Of a stretch of 64,000 nucleotides of DNA, positions 1 through 7,600 are shown piece after piece. The DNA is from Dyadobacter psychrotolerans (GTDB lineage Bacteria > Bacteroidota > Bacteroidia > Cytophagales > Spirosomataceae), in assembly GCF_004349265.1 (NCBI RefSeq), contig NZ_SMFL01000005.1:62301-126300 (forward strand). The letters are read 5' to 3'. Position 1 is the first letter of the stretch, and each line of letters begins with the position of its first letter. The notes beneath the pieces were generated by a model. The model made no database searches, was not told the DNA's origin, and saw nothing but the letters and a program-made list of their open reading frames with translations. Both the position numbers and the translations under genes were made by a program.

Positions 1-2
1 TA

Positions 3-68
3 TCTCCAAAACAAAATAAACTGGCAGTAGCTATTACTGCAGGTGAAAAACGTTTTGGTGATCACTGA
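3..68 (+). CDS. Possible C-terminal tail of an upstream gene (partial)
   Basis: A 21-codon reading frame is open from the window edge and ends at TGA 66-68. It is too short to assign a family and may be chance. The stretch from 69 to 187 shows no coding signal and is probably the leader of the next gene. Confidence 0.2.
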   Translation, partial: SPKQNKLAVAITAGEKRFGDH

Positions 69-187
69 CCATCAGATTGTCGAAGTTTTCGTACTGGGTT
101 ACTCAATGGAATATCAAAAAATTGGTATAATTGCTGAATGTAAACCGGTTACAGATCGTTAACTTCGTTTCATTTTAAAATCTTCGT

Positions 188-1615
188 GTGGCTAATCAGG
201 ATTATGACGCAGTGATAGTAGGTTCAGGTCCCAATGGGCTTGCGGCTGCTATTACTTTAAGACAGGCGGGATTGTCTGTTTTATTGGTTGAAGCAAAAAA
301 AACACCGGGCGGAGGCATGCGCTCAGCAGAGCTGACTTTGCCTGGTTTTATACACGATGTCTGCTCGGCAGTACATCCGATGGTGACGCTTTCTCCTTTT
401 TTTAGCAACATTCCTTTGCAGCAGCACGGGCTTGAAATGATCAATCCGATATTTGCTGCCGCACATCCTTTTGATGACGGAACGGCAGGTGTACTGCATC
501 ATTCACTGCAAAAAACGGCCGAAGGTTTAGGTCAGGATCAGGAAGCTTATCTGCGTTTAATGCAGTCCACGGTTAATAATCTGCCCAAATTACTTCCTGA
601 TCTACTCGGGCCATTTCCGTTTCCATCGCATCCGCTTGCGTTAGCTGACTTTGGCTTAAAAGCACTGCCTTCCGGAACCTGGCTTTCGAAACGTTTTAAA
701 ACCAAACAGGCACGCGGCTTGTGGGGCGGGATGGTAGCACATGCGATTCAGCCGCTGACCAATCTGACAACTTCTGCAATAGGACTGATGTTAATGGCCG
801 CGGCACACGTGGGCAACTGGCCAATTCCCAAAGGTGGATCTCAGTCCATAGCCAATGCGCTGGTGTCTTATTTTCTTTCTATCGGGGGAAAAATAGAAAC
901 AGAATTTCATGTTAGATCACTGGACCAGCTGCCTTCTTCCAAAGCGGTTTTACTCGACGTTACACCTAAACAGCTGCTGGAAATTGCCGGCGATAAACTT
1001 AGCTCATCCTATGCACGAAAGCTGAAAAACTACAGGTACGGAATGGGGGTTTTTAAAATTGACTGGGCACTTTCTGAATCTATTCCGTTTAAAAACGAAT
1101 CCTGTCGAAAAGCAGGTACGATCCATTTAGGAAATACCATAGAAGAAATAACACATGCTGAACAAATTACGTCGGACGGAAAACTGGCAGATAAACCCTT
1201 TGTTTTACTGGCCCAGCCAAGTTTGTTTGACAGCACCCGTGCGCCGGAAGGCAAACATACGGCCTGGGCATATTGCCATGTACCCCATGGTTCCCAGCAA
1301 GACCGAACAGAAGCAATCGAAAATCAGGTAGAACGATTTGCACCTGGCTTTAAAGACGTGGTTTTGGAACGGCATACCATGAATACTTTGCAAATGGAGG
1401 CTTACAACCCCAACTACATCGGTGGTGATATCAACGGAGGGATTCAGGATATCAGCCAGCTTTATACAAGGCCAGTGCTGAGCCTGTCGCCTTACCGGAC
1501 TTCTGCTAAAGGTTTGTATATCTGTTCTTCCTCAACTCCGCCGGGTGGAGGCGTTCATGGCATGTGTGGTTACCATGCAGCCAAACGTGCCTTAAAAGAT
1601 ATTTTTCATATCTGA
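188..1615 (+). CDS. Phytoene desaturase-like NAD(P)/FAD-dependent oxidoreductase
   Basis: This 475-residue protein belongs to the COG1233 phytoene dehydrogenase-related family of flavin amine oxidase-fold enzymes. A dinucleotide-binding motif GSGPNGLAA lies at residues 12-20 after a short beta strand. The C-terminal FAD-contacting segment reads SSSTPPGGGVHGMCGY near residues 447-462, which is typical of this family. The GTG start at 188 is preferred because it places the Rossmann motif 11 residues from the N-terminus, as in relatives. There is no signal peptide or membrane segment, so it is probably cytoplasmic or peripheral on the membrane. No carotenoid genes (crtB, crtY) lie nearby, so a carotenoid substrate cannot be assumed; many relatives have unknown substrates. 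An SDR follows on the same strand after 82 bases containing a hairpin. Confidence 0.85.
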   Translation: MANQDYDAVIVGSGPNGLAAAITLRQAGLSVLLVEAKKTPGGGMRSAELTLPGFIHDVCSAVHPMVTLSPFFSNIPLQQHGLEMINPIFAAAHPFDDGTAGVLHHSLQKTAEGLGQDQEAYLRLMQSTVNNLPKLLPDLLGPFPFPSHPLALADFGLKALPSGTWLSKRFKTKQARGLWGGMVAHAIQPLTNLTTSAIGLMLMAAAHVGNWPIPKGGSQSIANALVSYFLSIGGKIETEFHVRSLDQLPSSKAVLLDVTPKQLLEIAGDKLSSSYARKLKNYRYGMGVFKIDWALSESIPFKNESCRKAGTIHLGNTIEEITHAEQITSDGKLADKPFVLLAQPSLFDSTRAPEGKHTAWAYCHVPHGSQQDRTEAIENQVERFAPGFKDVVLERHTMNTLQMEAYNPNYIGGDINGGIQDISQLYTRPVLSLSPYRTSAKGLYICSSSTPPGGGVHGMCGYHAAKRALKDIFHI

Positions 1616-1635
1616 TTGAAGCACAGTTTTTTTCT

Positions 1636-1667
1636 CTTTTACCAATGAATATTTTACGTGGTAAAAG
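1636..1667 (+). terminator. Hairpin between oxidoreductase and SDR genes
   Basis: A 9-bp perfect inverted repeat (CTTTTACCA at 1636-1644 with TGGTAAAAG at 1659-1667) sits 21 bases after the upstream stop codon. The stem is AT-rich and has no clear T-run after it, so it may be a weak terminator or an operator rather than a strong terminator. Confidence 0.35.
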
Positions 1668-1697
1668 AACAATATTTATACCGTCAAATTACATTTT

Positions 1698-2531
1698 ATG
1701 TCAAATAAAACTGCACTTATTACAGGACCAACTTCTGGTATTGGTTACGTCACCGCAATTGAATTGGCGAAGAAAGGTTACGATCTTATTCTCGTCGCAA
1801 GAAGCGAGGCCAAAGCCAGGTTGGTTCAGGAAGAAATTTCAGGCAGGGTTAAAGCTGATTTTGTCGGATGCGATCTTTCGGATATAACTTCTGTAAAAGA
1901 TGCAGTGCAGGAAATCAAATCACGATATGACAAAATTGATGTACTGATTAACAATGCCGGTCAGATATTTCAACACAAACAGTTTTCACCTGACGGAATT
2001 GAGCTTACTTTTGCAACCAATCATATCGGGCCTTTTGTGTTAACAACCGGACTTATCGATCTTTTGAAATCCGCTGATAAGGCCAGAATTGTGAATGTAG
2101 CTTCCGAAGCACATTTTTTTGCTTTTTACGATATCCGCAAGCTGGTAGATCCGCCCGTATATCAGGATTTGATTGTTTATGGAAGATCAAAACTGGCCAA
2201 TATCCTTTTTTCTAACGAACTGGCTGAAAGATTAGAATCTTTTGGAATTACATCCAATGCAGTACATCCCGGTACGGTTGCCAGCAATTTTGCAGCTGAT
2301 GGAACCGGAATCACTGCGGCATTTATGAAGCTGTTACGGCCTTTTCTAAAGACAACCAGTCAGGGTGCGGAAACCAGTATTTTCGCTGCTTCCTCTCCCT
2401 TTGCAGAAGGTATTTCCGGTAAATATCTGGTCAACTGCAAACCAGGACGTACTTCCGGGGCTGCTAAAAATAGAAAGCTGGGTCAGGAGCTTTGGGAATT
2501 CAGCGAGAGGTTAGTCCTTGATCATGAGTAA
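1698..2531 (+). CDS. SDR family NAD(P)-dependent oxidoreductase (retinol dehydrogenase-like)
   Basis: A classical short-chain dehydrogenase/reductase of 277 residues. The cofactor motif TGPTSGIG is at residues 9-16, the NNAG structural motif near 85-88, and the catalytic YxxxK pair is Y161 and K165 (YGRSK). The sequence VHPGTVASN after the active site is typical of the retinol/WW-domain oxidoreductase-like branch. The substrate cannot be read from the sequence. It is co-oriented with the FAD oxidoreductase upstream, separated by 82 bases with a hairpin, so co-transcription is possible but not certain. It converges on the hydroxylase gene at 2557 with only 25 bases between the stops. Confidence 0.85.
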   Translation: MSNKTALITGPTSGIGYVTAIELAKKGYDLILVARSEAKARLVQEEISGRVKADFVGCDLSDITSVKDAVQEIKSRYDKIDVLINNAGQIFQHKQFSPDGIELTFATNHIGPFVLTTGLIDLLKSADKARIVNVASEAHFFAFYDIRKLVDPPVYQDLIVYGRSKLANILFSNELAERLESFGITSNAVHPGTVASNFAADGTGITAAFMKLLRPFLKTTSQGAETSIFAASSPFAEGISGKYLVNCKPGRTSGAAKNRKLGQELWEFSERLVLDHE

Positions 2532-2556
2532 AAAATAGTAGTGTTTTTAAACGAAA

Positions 2557-3780
2557 TTAGGCACTTTGAGATCCGTAAAGGGTATTTAAATATTGCTTTT
2601 GAAGGGTTGAGAAATAGGCCAGTGAGCTGATTGTTAAAATGGCAAAAACAGCAAATGTGGTGGGATGCGGGAAGTAATAAAAGGTGGTGAGTATTACAAA
2701 AAATCCTCTGACAACTTCGAGATAAAAAACCCAGCGCCGCTGTTCCAAAATGGCACCGCAGTTGATTACGGTTATTAAAATAAATAAGGCTGTCATGATT
2801 TGCAGAAAGAGATCGGTCTGGTGTTCAAAAAGAAGCAGGAAGAAGAGTATTGTCACCATAAAGCTAAATTGCCCGATTACATACAATCTGAACTTTTGTG
2901 TCCGGACCCGTACCTTATGTCGTGAAAGAAACTTCTTTTCGACGATCTGTCTTATCTCAGGATCGAAATCCGAAGGACTGCCGAAAACGATTTTTAACTT
3001 ATTAACAAGACCATTTTCTCTTTTGGCTGCATACCAAATCTCGACCAGAAAGTGAAAATGCTGCCAGAGAAAACTGTAACTGTCGAGCTGTTTGGTCAAA
3101 CCATACTGTGCTTCCTGATCTTCCTTAGCAAATGTTCCGAACAGCTTATCCCAGATGATAAACATGTCTCCAAAGTTTTTATCAAGATAGTCTTCATTGC
3201 TCGCGTGATGAACGCGGTGATGAGACGGTGTAACAAGGATGTATTCTAAAATGCCTAATTTGCCAATAAGCTGGGTGTGTGTAAAAAACGGATAAAGCCC
3301 GTGAACAATGAGCATAGTTGTGATCATCGAAGCAGGAAAACCAACAAGCGGAAGCACAGACCAGAACAAAGTTCTTACCACAGCCTGGAAAACCGTTATC
3401 CTGGTGCCCGCCGTGTAATTAAATTCATCACTGGTATGATGTACCACATGAAATCCCCAGAACAAATTAACTTTGTGACCCGCGCGATGGTACCAATACC
3501 AAACCAGGTCGGTGGCCAATATGAGCGCGATCCAGGTTAAAATGGTTGGTTTGATGTTAAACATGGCGTAATGTTTATGCAGATAATCGTAAAAGAAATA
3601 AAACGAACCGGCTGTAAACAGATCGATAAGTCTTTCTGCCACACCCACATTCATATTGGCAATGGAGCTTGTAAAATTGAAGATTTTTTTGCCTGTTCGT
3701 TTTGCGATAAGGTATTCCAGCCCGATAAAAAACAGGAATACAGGAACGGCCAAGGCCATGTAGTTCAAATTCATAGTCAT
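2557..3780 (-). CDS. Sterol desaturase / fatty acid hydroxylase superfamily membrane protein
   Basis: An integral membrane di-iron oxygenase of the fatty acid hydroxylase superfamily (PF04116), about 407 residues. The histidine clusters that bind two irons are visible: HRAGH (residues 98-102), HVVHH (111-115) and HRVHH (188-192), with further conserved N/D residues after the last box. Several hydrophobic segments surround them, and a cluster of C-terminal membrane segments (roughly 300-390) resembles the alkylglycerol monooxygenase/TMEM195 branch. The open frame reaches TTG at 3798, but ATG at 3780 (or 3774) is more plausible and opens directly into the first membrane helix. The substrate is probably a lipid; which lipid is unknown. 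The upstream neighbour on the same strand is a transposase fragment. Confidence 0.85.
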   Translation of the reverse strand: MTMNLNYMALAVPVFLFFIGLEYLIAKRTGKKIFNFTSSIANMNVGVAERLIDLFTAGSFYFFYDYLHKHYAMFNIKPTILTWIALILATDLVWYWYHRAGHKVNLFWGFHVVHHTSDEFNYTAGTRITVFQAVVRTLFWSVLPLVGFPASMITTMLIVHGLYPFFTHTQLIGKLGILEYILVTPSHHRVHHASNEDYLDKNFGDMFIIWDKLFGTFAKEDQEAQYGLTKQLDSYSFLWQHFHFLVEIWYAAKRENGLVNKLKIVFGSPSDFDPEIRQIVEKKFLSRHKVRVRTQKFRLYVIGQFSFMVTILFFLLLFEHQTDLFLQIMTALFILITVINCGAILEQRRWVFYLEVVRGFFVILTTFYYFPHPTTFAVFAILTISSLAYFSTLQKQYLNTLYGSQSA

Positions 3781-3805
3781 TGTAAAGGTGTTCAGCAAAC
3801 GGTGG

Positions 3806-4282
3806 TTAATGAACGTTCTGTAAAAAGAAAGTCCTGTTGGCTACTTCAAAGAAGTCGATCAGAATAGAGTTGCGGTCATTGGTGTTGAGATACAGCTTTA
3901 TCTTTCTGAGAAAATCATAAAGTGGTTCGCTGTATTTATGACCTGTTTTTTGCTGAAACTCTTCAATAGAAACGGCGTTATCATTTTTGATCAGCAGATG
4001 CAGGGCGATAAAAAAGTAAGATATCGGCAGTTTGCTTCCTTCCAGTAATGTGCCGCTTTGAAGTGTGGTCCTGAACTTGCAGCTTTTGCATTGAAACTGA
4101 TGTTTCGACGAAAGCCAATAATGGTGGCTTCCACCACATTTTTTACAAACGATGCCCCGTCGTATACGATAATCTTTGAAAGCTTCCACAGCCATTTCTT
4201 CATTTTTGTAGATGCTGATGTGTTCTTTTGAAAGCATTTTCCCTAAGTCTAAAATTTTATCATGGGCCAAATTTACAAACAT
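3806..4282 (-). CDS. IS1595-type transposase zinc-ribbon fragment
   Basis: This 158-residue protein matches only the N-terminal part of IS1595-family transposases. It has a zinc ribbon with two CxxC knuckles (C46/C49 in CKKC, C65/C68 in CKSC), then the linker that precedes the catalytic region (around LEGSKLPISYFFIALHLLI, 80-98). The ISXO2-like DDE catalytic domain, which should bring the protein to about 300 residues, is absent. The frame stops 25 bases before the ATG of the hydroxylase gene. I saw no terminal inverted repeats or target duplications, so this is either a decayed element or a stand-alone DNA-binding protein derived from one. The frame itself is intact. Confidence 0.65.
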   Translation of the reverse strand: MFVNLAHDKILDLGKMLSKEHISIYKNEEMAVEAFKDYRIRRGIVCKKCGGSHHYWLSSKHQFQCKSCKFRTTLQSGTLLEGSKLPISYFFIALHLLIKNDNAVSIEEFQQKTGHKYSEPLYDFLRKIKLYLNTNDRNSILIDFFEVANRTFFLQNVH

Positions 4283-4570
4283 ATTCCATAAAAAATATAA
4301 AGTCTATGGAATTAGTATATAATTAATGTTGTGGTAAAGTATACGATTTGAAAATCCACAAAATCCAGTAGCATTATAGATTTTTAAACAGAATAAAAAA
4401 TGGCTATGAAATACTTTACAAATGGTTTTGCGGAAATATCAGGCTTTAGTTTTGGTAAACCTGAGTAATATTTGGCTAGGGGGTAGGGTCCGTTTTTTAG
4501 AAATGCAGGCCGGTGGTAAACTGCCTGATTAAAAAAAACGCTGAAAGTCAATTAAAGTATGTTTGTATGA

Positions 4571-6205
4571 GATATTCATCTTGGCATTTCGCCTTCGGCT
4601 GTAAATCAGGGAAATGCAATCAATCTGCGTGATCCGCAGACAAGCCTGTCTGATCCTAATTCGACCGGGTTCAATCACGTTCCCAAGTCGGCGGCCGGCA
4701 GTGGTATTTCTCCTTCGGTTATTCAAACCGGACCACCCTACGCCGAATCGTTTCCTTTTTCGGCTGATACTGCGTTTGAACCAAAGGCAGACAAGCTTTT
4801 TGCTTCGATCAATACATTTAAAAGCTTTCCACAGCTTCCTGTAAACCCCGGCCCATCGGCTTCCCAATACTATTTTTTGTCAGGAATCGGTTTTCAGGGA
4901 AATGATCCTTTTGCGCAGCCGGGTCATTATGGATCTCAGCTTGGAGAGAAATCTTTACCATTGGTTACTGATGGTAAAGGCGGTGCACCGTTTGATGTCA
5001 ACCTGATCAAAAGAGACTTTCCGATTTTGCAAGAAAAGGTAAACGGGCGTCCGCTGATTTGGCTTGACAACGCCGCGACTACCCAAAAACCCAAACAGGT
5101 AATTGACAGAATCACGTATTTCTACGAACACGAAAATTCCAACATACACCGCGCTGCACACGAGCTTGCTGCCCGCGCAACGGATGCATACGAAGGTGCA
5201 CGTAAAAAGGTACAGACATTTCTGAATGCAGGGTCGGTCAATGAAATTATTTTTGTGCGTGGCGCTACCGAGGCAATCAACCTGGTTGCTAAAACCTGGG
5301 GAGAGCAAAACCTGAGTGCCAGAGATGAAATTATTCTCAGCAACCTCGAACATCACGCCAACATCGTTCCCTGGCAGCAGCTTGGGGCCAAAAAGGGTTT
5401 GAAAATCAGGGTAATTCCAGTTGATGACGATGGCCAGATACTGCTTGATGAGTATGCCAAATTGTTAAATTCGAAAACACGCCTGGTTTCATTTACCCAG
5501 GTCTCAAATGCTTTGGGTACGGTTACACCGGCAAAGAGAATCGTGGAAATGGCTCATGCGGCCGGAGCCAAAGTACTGGTAGATGGCGCACAGTCTGTTT
5601 CACACCTTCGTTCGGATGTACGTGCGCTGAACTGTGACTGGTTTGTTTTCTCCGGTCATAAGGTTTTCGGACCAACCGGAATTGGCGTGCTTTACGGAAA
5701 AGAAGATTTGCTAAACCAAACCCAGCCATGGCAGGGTGGAGGTAACGTGATTCAGGATGTGACTTTCGAGTTTACCCGGTTTCACGACGCGCCGAACCGT
5801 TTTGAGGCAGGTACAGGAAATATTGCCGATGCAGTAGGTTTAGGTTCGGCCATCGATTATGTCAATAAAATCGGCATTGATGTCATTCACCAATACGAAC
5901 ATTATCTTTTGGTCTATGCGACCGGCCTTTTAAAGGATATTCCCGGTCTTCGTTTGATCGGCACAGCACCGGATAAAGCATCTGTTTTGTCTTTTGTTTT
6001 TGCAGGTTACAAAACCGAAGAGGTTGGTGCTGCGTTGAACGAGGAAGGTATTGCGGTGCGGTCGGGTCACCATTGTGCGCAGCCTATTCTGAGAAGATTT
6101 GGGGTAGAAACAACCGTACGCCCGTCTTTGGCCTTTTACAATACCTGCTCAGATGTGGACGTGCTGGTGGAAATTTTGTACCGGTTAAGAAGTACACGGA
6201 GGTAA
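4571..6205 (+). CDS. Cysteine desulfurase, family 2A encapsulin cargo type (start damaged or unresolved)
   Basis: A PLP-dependent class V aminotransferase-fold enzyme that removes sulfur from L-cysteine. Counted from TTG 4877, the SufS-like catalytic part starts near residue 45. The PLP lysine is K262 (SGHKVFGPTG) and the persulfide cysteine C400 (RSGHHCAQP). The same frame stays open upstream to 4571 and encodes about 100 more residues rich in Pro, Ser, Gly and Asn that run without a break into the enzyme. Such a disordered extension is the hallmark of cysteine desulfurases packed into family 2A encapsulins. No ATG, GTG or TTG exists in frame between 4571 and 4877. An ATG at 4567 is out of frame by one base, and an in-frame ATG at 4559 is cut off by TGA 4568. 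The gene therefore either carries a one-base lesion at its start, uses a rare start such as ATT 4574, or begins at TTG 4877 with a shortened tail. Confidence 0.8.
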   Translation, partial: DIHLGISPSAVNQGNAINLRDPQTSLSDPNSTGFNHVPKSAAGSGISPSVIQTGPPYAESFPFSADTAFEPKADKLFASINTFKSFPQLPVNPGPSASQYYFLSGIGFQGNDPFAQPGHYGSQLGEKSLPLVTDGKGGAPFDVNLIKRDFPILQEKVNGRPLIWLDNAATTQKPKQVIDRITYFYEHENSNIHRAAHELAARATDAYEGARKKVQTFLNAGSVNEIIFVRGATEAINLVAKTWGEQNLSARDEIILSNLEHHANIVPWQQLGAKKGLKIRVIPVDDDGQILLDEYAKLLNSKTRLVSFTQVSNALGTVTPAKRIVEMAHAAGAKVLVDGAQSVSHLRSDVRALNCDWFVFSGHKVFGPTGIGVLYGKEDLLNQTQPWQGGGNVIQDVTFEFTRFHDAPNRFEAGTGNIADAVGLGSAIDYVNKIGIDVIHQYEHYLLVYATGLLKDIPGLRLIGTAPDKASVLSFVFAGYKTEEVGAALNEEGIAVRSGHHCAQPILRRFGVETTVRPSLAFYNTCSDVDVLVEILYRLRSTRR

Positions 6206-6242
6206 AAGCGGATACAAAAAAGAAATAAGTAGGTTAAAGGAC

Positions 6243-6307
6243 GCTATCAGAATAAGCTTTTCAGAAATTTGAACGTTACGTTTAAGTGGAAAACAAGTTC
6301 TGATAGC
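6243..6307 (+). terminator. Long-stem hairpin between desulfurase and acetyltransferase genes
   Basis: A perfect 10-bp inverted repeat (GCTATCAGAA at 6243-6252 and TTCTGATAGC at 6298-6307) encloses 45 bases and is followed by TTTT. It ends 19 bases before the preferred ATG of the acetyltransferase gene. It could act as a partial terminator that uncouples the two genes, or as a leader structure controlling translation of the second one. Confidence 0.4.
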
Positions 6308-6326
6308 TTTTGTGTATAAATCAAAT

Positions 6327-7148
6327 ATGAATCAAAGTACCAACACGCAGTCGCTGATCAGTCTTTTAAAGAAAACTCACAATGCGGAATGGGAGGCGAC
6401 ACCTTCTTCCCGTGATGCGATCAGGTGGCTGGATGATCTTGTGCAGTTTTTGTTTCCAAGTAACCATTTGCCCAAAAGTTCTGCTTACGAAGGTATACTG
6501 AAAAAAAATCAGATTGACCTTGAAAACATCCTGTTGAGTTACCTCGAACCCAGCGGAATAGATATCACCGGTGTGGTTGCCGATTTTTATAATTCCCTGG
6601 AAGGAATATACCAAAACCTGAGACTGGATGCAAGTAAAATAAATGAATATGACCCGGCAGCGACAAGCGTAAACGAGGTAATTGTTTCATATCCTGGATT
6701 TTATGCAATTACGGTCTACCGGCTGGCCAACCATTTGAGCCGTCTGGGAATACCTGTTTTGCCAAGAATATTAAGTGAGTTTGCGCATGGCAAAACCGGT
6801 GTTGATATTCATCCCAACGCGCAGATAGACGTTCCGTTCATGATAGACCATGGTACCGGAATTGTTATCGGCGCTACCACAATTATTGGTAAAAACGTAA
6901 GTATCTATCAGGGAGTTACGCTTGGGGCTTTACAGGTTGCCAAAGATCTGGCAGAAATTAAAAGACATCCCACCGTTGAAGACAACGTGATCATTTATGC
7001 CCGGACTACCATTTTAGGCGGTGACACGGTGATCGGTAAAAACAGCGTGATCGGCGGAAGCGTTTTTCTTACCAAAAGTGTCGAGCCCAATTCGCAGGTA
7101 TTTAATACCCATCAGCTGCGAATTTTAAACAGACAGGAAGCCTCCTGA
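6327..7148 (+). CDS. Serine O-acetyltransferase, EpsC-like
   Basis: This 273-residue protein transfers acetyl from acetyl-CoA to L-serine, giving O-acetylserine, the precursor for cysteine synthesis. The first 150 residues are helical and unlike the short N-terminus of classical CysE. The second half is a left-handed beta helix of hexapeptide repeats, with the catalytic-type DHGTG segment (H175) and the repeats IGATTIIGKNVSIYQGVTLG and IGKNSVIGGSVF. A GTG at 6312 would add five residues, but ATG 6327 is more usual. Enzymes of this long EpsC type are regular partners of family 2A encapsulin cysteine desulfurases, and the adjacent desulfurase fits. Together they suggest local turnover between serine, O-acetylserine, cysteine and sulfane sulfur. 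Confidence 0.88.
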   Translation: MNQSTNTQSLISLLKKTHNAEWEATPSSRDAIRWLDDLVQFLFPSNHLPKSSAYEGILKKNQIDLENILLSYLEPSGIDITGVVADFYNSLEGIYQNLRLDASKINEYDPAATSVNEVIVSYPGFYAITVYRLANHLSRLGIPVLPRILSEFAHGKTGVDIHPNAQIDVPFMIDHGTGIVIGATTIIGKNVSIYQGVTLGALQVAKDLAEIKRHPTVEDNVIIYARTTILGGDTVIGKNSVIGGSVFLTKSVEPNSQVFNTHQLRILNRQEAS

Positions 7149-7193
7149 TCTGCCTTCCAAAAAAAGTAAATTGTACTATTTGTTTTGAAATAA

Positions 7194-7415
7194 ATAAATA
7201 CGACATTTTTCATTCTCAGGATTAAAAAACCACTTCTTGAACGCCCTTACAAAGCGCCTGCTTATCCTGTTTTGCCTGCACTGTACATTATTATGGGACT
7301 TGCATTTTGTATTTTACTAATCATTTACAAACCGCAGTTCACTTGTCCGGGACTAATCATTGCTTTAAGCGGTGTTCCGGTTTATGATATTTTAAAACTT
7401 CGTAAACAAGCCTGA
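7194..7415 (+). pseudogene. C-terminal relic of an APC-family amino acid permease
   Basis: The frame open from 7194 to TGA 7413-7415 encodes about 73 residues. They include LLERPYKAPAYPVLPALYI, then one membrane helix (GLAFCILLIIYKPQF) and a final helical segment ending VYDILKLRK. The RPYKxPxYPxLP motif and the helices after it are the usual last part of Bacteroidota APC-superfamily amino acid transporters, which are normally 450-500 residues. No start codon or other transporter sequence precedes it; an in-frame TAA lies at 7191 and the acetyltransferase gene ends at 7148. It is best read as the scar of a deletion that removed most of a permease gene. Confidence 0.7.
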
Positions 7416-7512
7416 TAATTATTTCAAAGTCCCACTTCGTACAAAAGCCTTCTTATTATATAGAATTGATCTAACATTTTCATTTATATGAACAAAAAGG
7501 CTGTCATTTAGG

Positions 7513-7594
7513 TTGATGTGCTATATATTTATTCCAAAATCAACAGTTGCTGCAAATGTGAAAATTTGTGACACTGAATCGTTAAGCACATCAA
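7513..7594 (+). promoter_or_regulatory. Inverted repeat flanking the rrf2 leader
   Basis: TTGATGTGCT (7513-7522) is exactly complementary to AGCACATCAA (7585-7594), the latter ending six bases before the regulator's ATG. The 62 bases between contain a second partial dyad, CAAAT-N6-ATTTG. The arrangement suits autoregulation by paired operator sites or a long leader stem; no function is proven. Confidence 0.3.
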
Positions 7595-7600
7595 TCAACA

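Noticed and set aside
188..1615. Carotenoid biosynthesis cluster suggested by the phytoene desaturase-like gene
   Set aside because: No crtB, crtY or crtZ-type gene accompanies it. The hydroxylase at 2557 has the AGMO-like rather than the short CrtZ layout.
4400..4468. A 22-codon frame (MAMKYFTNGFAEIS...) between the transposase fragment and the desulfurase gene
   Set aside because: It is too short and has no family signature; an open frame of this length is expected by chance in AT-rich DNA. It also shows no likeness to encapsulin shell proteins.
4529..4867. Open frames on both strands over the N-terminal extension of the cysteine desulfurase
   Set aside because: They overlap the region that reads in one frame directly into the desulfurase and have arginine-rich, non-protein-like composition, so they are shadows.
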